From assembly GCA_964543855.1 (NCBI GenBank), contig CAZJAD010000002.1, positions 1 to 64,000 on the forward strand: DNA of 64,000 nt. The letters are read 5' to 3'. Position numbers and translations under genes: made by a program. The DNA comes from CAZJAD01 sp964543855 (GTDB taxonomy: Bacteria > Electryoneota > RPQS01 > DYHQ01). Shown here one piece after another: positions 52,526 through 62,500 of this stretch (position 1 is the first letter of the stretch; each line of letters begins with the position of its first letter). The notes beneath the pieces were generated by a model. The model saw nothing but the letters and a program-made list of their open reading frames with translations. It made no database searches and was not told the DNA's origin.

Positions 52526-53289
52526 GCGATTTCCTTCGCGTCGGGGATCCGAGCGACGCTGCGCATCGGTTCATGTGAGGCGACCGAAAATTCCTGTTTG
52601 AAGGCCTGCGCCAGATGCTGTCTCAGGAGCATCATGTCGAACGGGACGCTGAGTTCCTCGCGAATCGATGTGCTGGCGGCACACAGGCGCGAGTGGAGCT
52701 CTTGTCGCACCTGTTCTGACGGCAGTCTCAGGAGAGAAGTCAGACGAAGGTGATCCAGCCCACAGAGTATCGAGCCGTGCTGAAGCAGAGCTCCGTTAAG
52801 AAACCGTTGCGCACTCCCGACGATCTTTTTTCCCCGGACGCACACTTCCCAGCGTGAGGAACGAACGAAGCAGGAGGTGCGGTCGGGGAGTTTTTCCAGA
52901 GGATAGCCCCGCTCGACAACCTCAGCGGAAACACCCAGAGCTTGAAGTCCTCTTGCAAGCGCGTTGCCGGTGTGTTTCAGCGCTGATTTATCCTTCTGGA
53001 AGGGATGCTCCGCGGGCAGCACCAGACAATAGGTCAGTTCGTCACTGTGAAGCACGGCAGCTCCTCCGGTCGGTCTGCGCACCCACGGAATCCGTTCGCG
53101 TGTCAATGCGTCCTCGTCGAGAACTGACTCGCGCTGGTGAAAGCCCAGAGAGATTGTGGGACAAATCCACTGATAGAACCTCAGAACGGGTCCCACCTGG
53201 CGATGTGCAGCTTGTTCGAGGAGTGACGCATCGCGCGCCATCAGGATGTCACCGTCCTGAGCAGTTTCTTGACGGATCTCTATCGACAT
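52522..53289 (-). CDS. Lipoate-protein ligase / octanoyltransferase (LplA-LipM family)
   Basis: Attaches lipoate or octanoate to carrier proteins. It has 255 residues from the ATG at 53289 (a TTG lies at 53301). The BPL/LplA fold is shown by VRRPTGGAAVLHSDELTYCLVLP, DRTSCFV with a conserved Cys, the lysine of KKIVGSAQRF and LLQHGSIL. The SCF cysteine and the GSAQ lysine fit both LipM octanoyltransferases and lipoate ligases, so the exact reaction is open. It is inserted between lpxA and dxr with no functional link to lipid A. Confidence 0.87.
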   Translation of the reverse strand: MSIEIRQETAQDGDILMARDASLLEQAAHRQVGPVLRFYQWICPTISLGFHQRESVLDEDALTRERIPWVRRPTGGAAVLHSDELTYCLVLPAEHPFQKDKSALKHTGNALARGLQALGVSAEVVERGYPLEKLPDRTSCFVRSSRWEVCVRGKKIVGSAQRFLNGALLQHGSILCGLDHLRLTSLLRLPSEQVRQELHSRLCAASTSIREELSVPFDMMLLRQHLAQAFKQEFSVASHEPMRSVARIPDAKEIA

Positions 53290-53335
53290 ATCATTTTCCA
53301 AGATGCATTGACAAGATGAGAGACTTGTCCCTCAG

Positions 53336-54154
53336 CTACGAGTTAGTCTCGGGCTCCATCCGGCGGCGATAGCGGTGCGGCCCCGAGATGATGCCTCGCT
53401 TACTTCCTCGAATGAAATCGACCACATGCCTGACTTCCGGTGTTTGCTCGCACTCTGCTTCAATGCGTTCGAGAGCCTGCGGTATCGTCAGTCCGCAGCG
53501 GTAGAGAAGTCGGTAGGCTCTTCGCAAGGCACTGCGAGTTTCACTCGAGAAGCCGCGCCGTCTGAGGCCGACGGAATTCAATCCGTTGAAGACCAACGGC
53601 TCGCTTGCGGCCAGAATATACGGTGGCACATCCTGCGGCACACGAAAACCGCCACCGATCATCGAATGACAGCCAATCCGGACGAACTGATGAATCGGGA
53701 CGACTCCTCCGACCACGGCAAAGTCTTCAATGGTTACATGGCCCGCCATATTTACCGCATTGGCGAGAATGATATTGTCTCCGAGGATACAGTCATGAGC
53801 GACATGCACGTAGGTCATGAGCATGCAATCCTTGCCCACGCGTGTCTGTCCACCCTCACCCGTGCCACGATTCAGGGTGCAGAATTCGCGGATGCTCGTT
53901 CGATCTCCGACGTGCAAATAGGTACTCTCACCCTTGAATTTCAGATCCTGTGGATGAGAGCCGAGAACCGCGCCGTGAGCGATTATGACCCCGTTGCCCA
54001 GGCGTGTGCCCGCTTTGATGCGGACACAGCTGGCGATCCTGCATCCCGAATTGATAACGACATCATCTTCTATGATGGTGTAGGCCTCGATTTGGACATC
54101 GTCCGCAATCGAGGCTCTCGGGTCAATGATAGCTGTTGGATGAATTTCAGGCAT
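53336..54154 (-). CDS. lpxA: UDP-N-acetylglucosamine acyltransferase
   Basis: First enzyme of lipid A synthesis. It has 272 residues from MPEIHPTAIIDPRA (ATG at 54154). The left-handed beta-helix hexapeptides run through about residue 185; key parts are GSHPQDLKFKGE, TLNRGTGEGGQTRVG, YVHVAHDCILGDN (catalytic His) and LNSVGLRRRGFS. A helical C terminus follows. A few extra residues at the end (GPHRYRRRMEPETNS). Last lpx gene in the cluster; lpxB is not in the window. Confidence 0.95.
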   Translation of the reverse strand: MPEIHPTAIIDPRASIADDVQIEAYTIIEDDVVINSGCRIASCVRIKAGTRLGNGVIIAHGAVLGSHPQDLKFKGESTYLHVGDRTSIREFCTLNRGTGEGGQTRVGKDCMLMTYVHVAHDCILGDNIILANAVNMAGHVTIEDFAVVGGVVPIHQFVRIGCHSMIGGGFRVPQDVPPYILAASEPLVFNGLNSVGLRRRGFSSETRSALRRAYRLLYRCGLTIPQALERIEAECEQTPEVRHVVDFIRGSKRGIISGPHRYRRRMEPETNS

Positions 54155-54177
54155 TGGCAAAAAAAGGAAAGTTGCGG

Positions 54178-55572
54178 TTAGCGATCCAGGACGACCGCAG
54201 ACATGTCGGCTTCCGCCACGACAACATCTTCAACACGGGCTTCTCCATGCATCTTGCACACGCCCCGGCGAAACATCAGCATCTCGACACCAAAATAAAC
54301 CTGGTCACCCGGGAGAACGGGTTTGCGGAAGCGCACATTATCGAGGCCGGTGAAGTAGACCATCTTCTTCTCCGGATCCTTGACAGAGTTCAGAAGCAAT
54401 ACTCCGCCGGTCTGACCCATCGCTTCAATGATGAGAACTCCCGGCATAATCGAATGATTCGGGAAGTGGCCGTCGAAGAACGGTTCGTTTCGTGTCACAT
54501 TCTTCAGGCCCAGCACCTTCTCACCGGGAGTCAGCTCGAGGATTCTATCGACCAGGAGCATCGGATAGCGGTGGGGTATCAGGCGTTCGATGGCCTGAGA
54601 ATCGAAAACATAACCCGTCCCGGCCCTGCTGCCGTACTTGCGAGTGATGAGGGTTGTCTCGTATTCCTTTCGCAGCAGGCGTGCCAGTTCAATGTGCGCG
54701 GCATGGCCCGCTCGAGCCGCCAAGACGTGACCTTTCAAGGGCAAACCAACGAGCGCAAGATCGCCTATGAGATCCACGACCTTGTGTCTCACGGCTTCAT
54801 TCGGAAAGCGCACTGGCCGGTTGCCCAGTGTCCCCTTATCCGTGACAAGGTCTTCGTCTCTCAAGTGGAACAGCTCAGCGAACCGTCTGCGCTCGGCTCC
54901 CTCGAGTTTGCGATCAGCGAAGACCACTGCATTATCGAGACTGCCACCTTGGATAAGGCCGTCGGCCTTCAGATGTTCGGCTTCCGAGAGCAGACAGAAG
55001 GTGCGGGCGGGTGCGAAATCGTGGATGAACTCTTCCATGGAGTACAGGGATGTGTACTGCGTGCCCAGAGGTTTGTCCAGATAATCGATCATGTAGGTCA
55101 CGCGAAACTCGTCGGAGGGAACAATCACGAGATCGACGCCCTGCTCCTCGTTGTGGTACATCAGGGTCTTTTCGACCGCCAAATATTCGCGTGGCGCATC
55201 CTGCTCGACCAGCTCGGCATCGAGCAGGGCCTCAACATAGCCTTTGGCACTTCCATCCAGGGCGGGAAATTCGTCGGCGTTCGCCTCGATAATGAGGTTG
55301 TCAATTCCCAGACCTCCGACGGCGGCCAGAACATGCTCGACCGATCGAATCTGAGCGCGTTCATTGCCCAGAGTCGTCTCGCGATCCACGCTGACAACGC
55401 CGCTGACCAGCGCCGGGATCACCGGCTCGTCCGGCAGGTCTGTTCGCACGAACCGAATTCCGGTACCGATCTCTGCGGGTCGGAAAGTCACCTCGCAGGC
55501 ATCTCCGGTATGCAATCCGATTCCGCTCACAGACACGGGCCTCGCGATTGTCGTCTGTTTCGTCCCTGTCAT
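54178..55572 (-). CDS. lpxC-fabZ: LpxC-FabZ fusion: UDP-3-O-acyl-GlcNAc deacetylase and 3-hydroxyacyl-ACP dehydratase
   Basis: It has 464 residues from MTGTKQTTIARPVSVSGIG (55572, ATGA overlap with lpxD). LpxC part (about 1-300): GIGLHTGDACEVTFRP, SVEHVLAAVGGLGIDN (zinc His), LPSD-like core, and EAVRHKVVDLIGDLALVG (zinc His and Asp) with GHVLAARAGHAAH. FabZ part (about 320-464): IPHRYPMLLVDRI, RNEPFFDGHFPNHSIMPGV (active His) and IIEAMGQTGG (active Glu). The fusion is known in Bacteroidetes and other FCB lineages. Confidence 0.96.
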   Translation of the reverse strand: MTGTKQTTIARPVSVSGIGLHTGDACEVTFRPAEIGTGIRFVRTDLPDEPVIPALVSGVVSVDRETTLGNERAQIRSVEHVLAAVGGLGIDNLIIEANADEFPALDGSAKGYVEALLDAELVEQDAPREYLAVEKTLMYHNEEQGVDLVIVPSDEFRVTYMIDYLDKPLGTQYTSLYSMEEFIHDFAPARTFCLLSEAEHLKADGLIQGGSLDNAVVFADRKLEGAERRRFAELFHLRDEDLVTDKGTLGNRPVRFPNEAVRHKVVDLIGDLALVGLPLKGHVLAARAGHAAHIELARLLRKEYETTLITRKYGSRAGTGYVFDSQAIERLIPHRYPMLLVDRILELTPGEKVLGLKNVTRNEPFFDGHFPNHSIMPGVLIIEAMGQTGGVLLLNSVKDPEKKMVYFTGLDNVRFRKPVLPGDQVYFGVEMLMFRRGVCKMHGEARVEDVVVAEADMSAVVLDR

Positions 55573-56615
55573 TCCTTCTTCTCCGATGAAGTCACGGCTT
55601 GTTTCTGTCGGGATTCGAGCGCGCGTACACGCCGGAAGAGGTCGGGCAAGCGAGCGAGGCAGACCTCGATGCGCCGCCAAAGACTGTGCGGCCGTGCATA
55701 ATGGCCGGAGAACACTGCGCCCGACGGAATGTTTCGACCAACGCCGGACTTGGCTCCCACTTGCGCTCCGTCACCGACAGAAATATGTCCAGCGAAACCC
55801 ACCTGACCACCAACGCGGACATCACTGCCGATGCGTGTACTGCCCGAGATTCCCGTTTGAGCCGCGATGACACAGTTTTTGCCGATGACAACATTGTGTG
55901 CCACCTGGATGAGGTTGTCCAGCTTTGTGCCCGCACCGACAAGGGTTTCTTCCATCGTCGCTCGGTCGATTGTCGTGTTGGCTCCGATCTCGACATCGTC
56001 CTCGATCACGACCGTCCCGACTTGGGGAATTTTCCGGTACTCGCCGGTGTCCGGGACGAACCCAAAGCCATCGGCCCCTATCACCGCACCCGGTTGAATC
56101 ACGACTCGGTTACCGATGCGCACGCGCTCGCGAATCGTGGTGCGCGAGTGGATTCGGCAATCATCGCCGATGCGACATTCCGGCCCGACCACGACATGAG
56201 GGAAGAGAACGGTTCGAGCGCCGATTTGAGTCGCACGGCCAATGAAGCAGAACGCTCCAATGGCGACTTCGGATCCCAGTTCCACGCCTGCTTCCAGGAC
56301 GGCGGTCGGGTGAATCCCGGATTCCACCCAGAGTTCCTGGGGATAGAAGCGGCTGAGCACAGTCAGAAAGGCCAAATAGGGGTTCTCGACTTCGACGAGG
56401 GTTGGTCCAACCACCTTGGTCCCCGGCGAAACCAGAACCGCGCCAGCCTTTGATCGCGCGAGATGCGGTGTATAGCGCGGATTCGCCAAGAAGGTCACTT
56501 CGCTGGGGCGTGCGGTCTCGATTCTGCCCACGCCGTCGATTACGCAATCGGGATCACCGACGACCTTTCCGCCGACGAGTTTCGCCAGTTCTGCCACGGT
56601 GAGTTTGACCGGCAC
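55569..56615 (-). CDS. lpxD: UDP-3-O-acylglucosamine N-acyltransferase
   Basis: Third step of lipid A synthesis. It has 348 residues. The N-terminal uridine-binding domain has DGVGRIETARPSEVTFLANP and PYLAFLTVLSRFYP. The beta-helix follows with GVELGSEVAIGAFCFIG, GADGFGFVPDTGEYRKIPQVG, and NTTIDRATM...DNLIQVAHNVVIGKNC (catalytic His). Last residues form a C-terminal helix. It sits 3 bases after skp and overlaps lpxC-fabZ by 4. Confidence 0.96.
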   Translation of the reverse strand: MPVKLTVAELAKLVGGKVVGDPDCVIDGVGRIETARPSEVTFLANPRYTPHLARSKAGAVLVSPGTKVVGPTLVEVENPYLAFLTVLSRFYPQELWVESGIHPTAVLEAGVELGSEVAIGAFCFIGRATQIGARTVLFPHVVVGPECRIGDDCRIHSRTTIRERVRIGNRVVIQPGAVIGADGFGFVPDTGEYRKIPQVGTVVIEDDVEIGANTTIDRATMEETLVGAGTKLDNLIQVAHNVVIGKNCVIAAQTGISGSTRIGSDVRVGGQVGFAGHISVGDGAQVGAKSGVGRNIPSGAVFSGHYARPHSLWRRIEVCLARLPDLFRRVRALESRQKQAVTSSEKKE

Positions 56616-56618
56616 GAA

Positions 56619-57143
56619 TCACTCCTTGCCCAGGACCTCAAGAACACGGTCTGTGAGGTCGAATTCTTCTTTGGCGTGGACGACATTTCCCTGGGACGCA
56701 TCGAAGATGAAATCGTAGCCTTCCTCATCTCCAATTTCGGCGATGGCGGCATTGATTTTCTCCACGACGGGACGAGTCAGTTCGAGATTCCGCTGGAAGA
56801 GTCTGCCATTCTGACCCCAGATTTCCTGCTGGAACTGCTGGAATCTGAGATAAAGGGCCTGCAACTCTTCATACTTCTCGGCCTTTTTTTCATCGGAGAG
56901 CAGCAGCGACTGCTGTTCCAACTCGGCTTCCATGTCTTCAATCTGCTGGCGCATGCTGCCGGCCTGCGTCTCCCATTCTCGATTCTCTTCGGCCAGTTTG
57001 TCCTGAGCGGCTTTGGAATCCGCGAACTCTGACAGGATTCTTTCGGAATCAATGTACCCAAGCCTGAGGTCACGCGCCCAGAGTGGAGACAGGGTGCCAG
57101 GCAGGACGGCCAGAATGATGAGGGCCAACAAGTACCGCTTCAT
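56619..57143 (-). CDS. skp: Periplasmic chaperone Skp/OmpH
   Basis: Carries unfolded outer-membrane proteins across the periplasm. It has 174 residues from MKRYLLALIILAVLPGTLSP (57143), with a signal peptide cleaved near WARD. The mature part is DLRLGYIDSERILSEF, a long coiled coil rich in Gln and Glu (about 55-130), and a terminal strand DFIFDASQGNVVHAKEEFDLTD. It follows bamA, as in many bacteria (bamA-skp-lpxD). Confidence 0.92.
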   Translation of the reverse strand: MKRYLLALIILAVLPGTLSPLWARDLRLGYIDSERILSEFADSKAAQDKLAEENREWETQAGSMRQQIEDMEAELEQQSLLLSDEKKAEKYEELQALYLRFQQFQQEIWGQNGRLFQRNLELTRPVVEKINAAIAEIGDEEGYDFIFDASQGNVVHAKEEFDLTDRVLEVLGKE

Positions 57144-57217
57144 AGTTGACTCCATTTTGGCTATTGCAGTGAGATTGTATTCTCTGAGAAGCGTTCTGCG
57201 CGCACGAAAGGCGGTTA

Positions 57218-59521
57218 TCAGAAGGTGCGACCGAACTGGAAGTGTGGCTCCCAATTCGTGGTGCGCAGACCGCGGGCATCTTCGTAATCGAGTCCGAGGC
57301 CGTAGTCGAGGCCGATCATCCCGACAAATGGCATGAAGAGGCGGATGCCGAGCCCGACGGATCGCTTGAGATCGGTCGGGTTCGTCTCCTCGAAACTGTA
57401 CCAGACATTTCCAGCTTCGGCGAATCCGAGCAGGAACAGGGTCGGATTCCGCATGACAGGGAAGCGCAATTCGAAGCTCTGTTTGAAAAGCGTCTTGCCG
57501 CCCACGGCATAGCCACCGGATTGAGGGCCTACCCCCCGCTCGTCATAACCGCGCAGACTTGTTCCGAGCGAGAGCCCACTTCCACCCATAAAGTAGTAAT
57601 CGAAGTAGGGTATGTCTCGTGGATCACTTGTGAATCCGTCGAGCGCTCCTGCCTCTGTCAACGCAACGAGCACAAAGCCAGCCGGCAACGGCATGTACCA
57701 TTTCGATGAAATATCCGCTTTAACAAACTGGTCATCGCCGACGAGCGGTCCGCCCGTCAGTTCTGCCCGGAGAACATTGACCGATCCGCTGGTCGGAAAC
57801 TCCGGGTCGTCCCGGCTGTCTCGCGTGATAATCTGCGTCAGGCTTGACGAGATCCGGGGTTTGTTTTCTACAAGGGATCGAGGGTTCGTAGCACGGAAAC
57901 TTTCGGTGAAATTGGAATACTCGGTGCGATCGAGCCGATAGATATAGTCGAGACGGAAGTAATCATCCGGCCATTTCACGCGTCGCCCCAGACGCAGAGT
58001 GCCACCGATGATGTCTTCGTCGAAGCCGTAATAACTGCCGCCGCGATGCGTGTCAAAGAAGGACAGGCCGACGAGAGTCCGCGTGTCGAAGAGCCAAGGC
58101 TCGGTGAAAGAAATCGAGAAGGACCGATAGACCTTGCCGAAGTTCCAGTCCAGTGAGAATTGGTGGCCATTGCCGAGGAGATTGTTCATCTGAAATCCGA
58201 CGGTTCCGATGAAACCGTCGCGCTGTGAGTAGCCCGCCGAAACCATCGCCTGGTCGGTCGATTTCTCCTCGACCTTGATGTAGAGGTCGACCTCGTTTTC
58301 GGAGACGGGGACGATATCCGGCACGATGTTCGAGAAATAATTGAGAATTGTCACTTCGCGTATGGAGCGCCGGAGACGGGAAACATCGAAAGTCTCTCCG
58401 GGAAAAAGCACGAGCTCGCGGCGGATGATTTTTTCCTTTGTCTTGGTATTTCCCTCGATGAATATCTGGCGGACCTTGAACTCATTTCCCTCGGCCGCAA
58501 CAAGATGGACATCCACGGTATCAAGACCGCGGGGTGTTTCCGCCGGAACGATACCCGCGTAGATGTAGCCGCGATCATAGTACATGGCCCCGATGTCCTG
58601 CAGGCCTTCCTGGAACTTCTTTTCGTTGTAGCGGTCACCTTGTGCGACCTGCAACTTATCCCGGAGAGCCTCTTCCGTGAAGAGCTTATTCCCTGACCAT
58701 GTGATGTTGCCGTAATAGTAGACTGGACCTTCCCGCACCGTAATCGTTACGATCATGCGGCGCAGATTGGGTGTGTAGCTGATGCTATCGGAGACAACCT
58801 CAAAATCTCGATGTCCCGCTGCACGATAGAAGTCGCCGACGGCCTTCAAATCCTCGCGAAACAGTTCCTCATTGAATTCACCGCCACGAAAGAGCGTTTT
58901 TCTGCGGGTCTTTTTGAGGCGCTTTCGCAGAGTCTTGTCGGAGAATGCCGTGTTTCCCTCGAACTCGATTCTCTTGATCTTAACCCTCTTCCCCTCCTTA
59001 ATCCTAATGTCGACGACCTGCCTCCCTGTCGTCGTCGACGCGTAGGTTTCGGTGTCAACGGTCGCCAAGAGATAGCCTTTCGAGGCGTATTTTGCTTTCA
59101 AGCGGTTGACCAGCCGCACGATGTCTCTGGGATGCAAGACTTGGCCGGGGGTGAGGGCAATCACGGCGTCGAGGTCATCCCCTTTGAGCTTTCGGTTTCC
59201 CGAAATCTCCACCTTCTCCAGCCGGGGATACTCTTCGACCCGGATGGTCAGATAAACTCCTTCGGCGACTTCACGGTCCTCCAGAATCTGGATGTCTGAG
59301 AACAGATCGAGCAGCCAGAGCTGACGAATCGCACCCTGGATGTCGTCGCCACTGATTTCCTTGCCAACGGCCAAGCCTGAGTAGGCACGAACGAGCCCGG
59401 GATCTGTGGTCTCGTTCCCCTCGATGGAGATACCGAGAATGCGCAGCTTCGGCGCCGTCACCGCTCCAGCCGATGCGGCGACGAGTAAACAGAGAAGGAC
59501 TGCAAAACGCGTTCGATTCAT
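57218..59521 (-). CDS. bamA: Outer-membrane protein assembly factor BamA
   Basis: Barrel insertase of the outer membrane. It has 767 residues. A signal peptide (MNRTRFAVLLCLLVAASAGAVTA) precedes five POTRA repeats (about 25-415; for example VEISGNRKLKGDDLDAV and FEGNTAFSDKTLRKRL). The barrel has the conserved loop 6 motif LRGYDERGVGPQSGG and ends in HFQFGRTF with a C-terminal Phe. It follows tamB by 46 bases. No bamB-E lipoproteins of the E. coli type are nearby. Confidence 0.97.
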   Translation of the reverse strand: MNRTRFAVLLCLLVAASAGAVTAPKLRILGISIEGNETTDPGLVRAYSGLAVGKEISGDDIQGAIRQLWLLDLFSDIQILEDREVAEGVYLTIRVEEYPRLEKVEISGNRKLKGDDLDAVIALTPGQVLHPRDIVRLVNRLKAKYASKGYLLATVDTETYASTTTGRQVVDIRIKEGKRVKIKRIEFEGNTAFSDKTLRKRLKKTRRKTLFRGGEFNEELFREDLKAVGDFYRAAGHRDFEVVSDSISYTPNLRRMIVTITVREGPVYYYGNITWSGNKLFTEEALRDKLQVAQGDRYNEKKFQEGLQDIGAMYYDRGYIYAGIVPAETPRGLDTVDVHLVAAEGNEFKVRQIFIEGNTKTKEKIIRRELVLFPGETFDVSRLRRSIREVTILNYFSNIVPDIVPVSENEVDLYIKVEEKSTDQAMVSAGYSQRDGFIGTVGFQMNNLLGNGHQFSLDWNFGKVYRSFSISFTEPWLFDTRTLVGLSFFDTHRGGSYYGFDEDIIGGTLRLGRRVKWPDDYFRLDYIYRLDRTEYSNFTESFRATNPRSLVENKPRISSSLTQIITRDSRDDPEFPTSGSVNVLRAELTGGPLVGDDQFVKADISSKWYMPLPAGFVLVALTEAGALDGFTSDPRDIPYFDYYFMGGSGLSLGTSLRGYDERGVGPQSGGYAVGGKTLFKQSFELRFPVMRNPTLFLLGFAEAGNVWYSFEETNPTDLKRSVGLGIRLFMPFVGMIGLDYGLGLDYEDARGLRTTNWEPHFQFGRTF

Positions 59522-59567
59522 GAGAGCTGCCCACAGAAATCTTGTCTAAATCGAGAAGTACGAGTCA

Positions 59568-62500
59568 TCATGGTTGAAGCGCGAAGGTGTACTTCAGCGA
59601 GACGGACTCATCGCGCCTTCGCTCCAAGTTATCATATTCAATGGAGAAATCGACGACCAGATCGCGAGAGATGGGGCGCATGCGATATTCCATGGTCCAG
59701 AGATGAACAAAGCCGAGGCGTTTCCCTTCCAGACCGACTTCGTCTCCCTCGGCCAGTTCCCCGGTGTAAGAGAAGAACAAGTCGTGAGTCAGGAATTTGC
59801 CCACGGTGAGCTGCGACCCGGTGAAGTACCGTGCGCCGGATGCTTCGGCGAGAGTATCGTTTGCGGCACCGTTGCCGGTTCGTCTCGACGCATAGCGACT
59901 TCGCAATGTGGGCGTGACGGACAGCACATCAAGGCCTGTCCACCGTCCCAGTCGCCGTTCGACGGGCCGAAGCAGCCATGATCTGAAGGCTCGTTCCACG
60001 ATTGCTTGGCCCATTCGCCACGCTTGGTTCCCGACATCGTCGATTGAATAGCCCAGCAGGGCGAGGACTTCCTCGGGGCTCGACTCGACTTCGCCCTCCA
60101 GGACTACCGAGAGTTCATCGAGTCGGCCTTCCTTGGCTCGAATGCCCGTTTCACGGTCAATGGCATAGAGGGTCAGGTAGACGGGGACGCGGCGTCCCAA
60201 GCTGTCTTGCCCCGTCGTCTCGGCGCTTCCTCGCATAACAGGTCTGGGGTCGGACGCGTCGAACTCGGCGACAACTTCGTCAACACGAAAGGTCTGATCC
60301 AGGTAGTCAACCCGTCCTCTCGTTGAAGTGACCCGTCCCACTCCGTGAAAAGTCTTCTCTTCGATGGTACCTTCCAGGAGAACGCCTCGCTCCGTGGGAT
60401 TGATCTCGGCATCCACTTCGAGACGATCCACGAGGTCGGCGAAGTTCCGCCACAGTGGCGAATCTCGCCAATCAGCGAAGATGTCGGAATCTTTCAGGCC
60501 GGTGAATTCGGCATAGTAGTGATTTCCCTCCTCGGGGACGATTCGCAAGTCCCAGCGAGCGCGCTTGAGCTGGCACAGGAGCCAGCGCGTGAATTTGGTC
60601 GTTCTCCCACTCCCCTCGATGAAGGGATAGGTGACGGTCGCGTCTCGAATCGCCACATCGCCCTGAATGAGCAAGTGATCGTTTTCCTGAGACAGCGTCA
60701 GAGAACGACCATCTGGGAGTCCGAAAGTGAAATCGCCTGCCCAATCGGCCTCCATAATCCCGGGGAAGCGCATCGGCATACCGTCAGGGCCGCTTGCGAT
60801 TTCAATGATGCCCAAGTCCAAGGCGGGGCTTTCGACGAGTATCGGCGTGAGATCCGCCAATCCTTCCCTTGATGGATCCCTGATTGTGCGGACCGTCAGA
60901 CGACGGGAACCCGCTCGAAGGTCCACGCGGCCATGCTCGAGAACTCCACTGGGAGAAAGGCGCACGGTCAGATCCATTGTGATGGAAGCAGGCGTCAAAT
61001 CCGTGAAGGTGAACTCCCCATCCACCTGCGAGAGCTCCGCTCCGAGAAAACGAGGGTGATCCCAGGTCCCCCCGAGTCGCGCTTCGAGAGACCCGTGTCC
61101 CTTTCGCGTATGGAAAGTGCCGGCGAGCTCGTCGACGATGCAAAGGAACTGACCGTGTCCCGTGACCTCGCCTGCGAGCCGACCTCCCGGGCAGGGATTT
61201 GTAACCAGATGGCCCGCCAGATAGTAGCGCCCGAATCTCTCCATTCGAGCGTTCGACACGCGAATCTGTCTTCGGCCTTCGTCATCGAAATCCCAAGCCA
61301 CAACCGCTGTCAATGTATCAAACGAAATATCCTTAAGAACGTGTCCGCGAGAGACCGAGATGACAGCCCGAACAGACGGAGCCGACAAACGACCGCTGAT
61401 GACGGCACGGGCATCCAGCGTACCGTCGAGCCATCCTCCGTGGCCCGTCACGCCTCGCAAGACCTCATCAGCAATCCGTTCACCGCTGGAGGCGACGAGC
61501 TCGACTGAATCTGCTTGCAGATCCACACAGCCCGTGGCAGAGAAGATGCGTCCGATGTCGCGTCCGAATACGAAGTGGGTGACATCACAACGCGCTCCGA
61601 GTCCCGTCAGTACGATGGTACTCCAGTAGCCTTTGACATCGAATGCTTCGCCGCTCACGAGACTGAGGTCGGCTGTCCATGTGAGGGCACCCATGGATCC
61701 CGACGCGCGTGCGTGGCCGGTGACGATACCGCGTACGCGGGCTTTCTCCAACACCGGCAGGCGAACCGGGAGTAGATCCAGCGGCACGCCGTGAATTTCG
61801 AGATCAAGGTCCGCCGTGGAGTGCGTTGGCCACAGAGTACCGGTCAGAGTTGCGAAATCGGCGATGCGCACCTCGTGGAATTCGACGGTATCCGGTGAGA
61901 GTGCGAGGTCAAATGTTCCGGCGAAGTCCTTCGTCGCCTCAACTTCCCATCCTCCCAAGAGTACCAGCGGACCCTCGCGGGGATGAACATAACTTCCCCG
62001 CACGGTCGCTCTCCGAACCTGAGAGAAAGCACCCGGGAGCCGTTTCGTGGTATCCGGAGCCGCGTTGAGCGTGAAGCTGCCTGAGAGATCCTGTCCTCTG
62101 AAATCGACACTCACATCACGCATGTACTCAAGGCAATCCCGCCAAGCTGACGGAGCAAGCACGGCACGAAGTTGCTCGGCATGACGGATTTTGGCCGTGA
62201 CCTCTGCGCCAAACGCAGCGATATCAACTCGGAGAGGCGGCCCGGTCACGCCCTCACCGGTCGCGAACCTCCATGTCCCGTCTTCAAGTTGAATCGAGCC
62301 TGCCACCAGTGAGTTGCCTGAGCTGTCCGAGAATGTCAGGAAGGCGCTCGGGTGCCTCAAAGTTCCGCTGAGATCAATCGTGACACCCGATACTTGATGG
62401 AAACCCGGTGGCTCATGCTCAAGAGCCAAGCGCAGGCTGCCCGTCGCCGAGAGCGGAAAACCACGACGGTGAGCCGCGACCTCGCCTTTCATGGAGAGGT

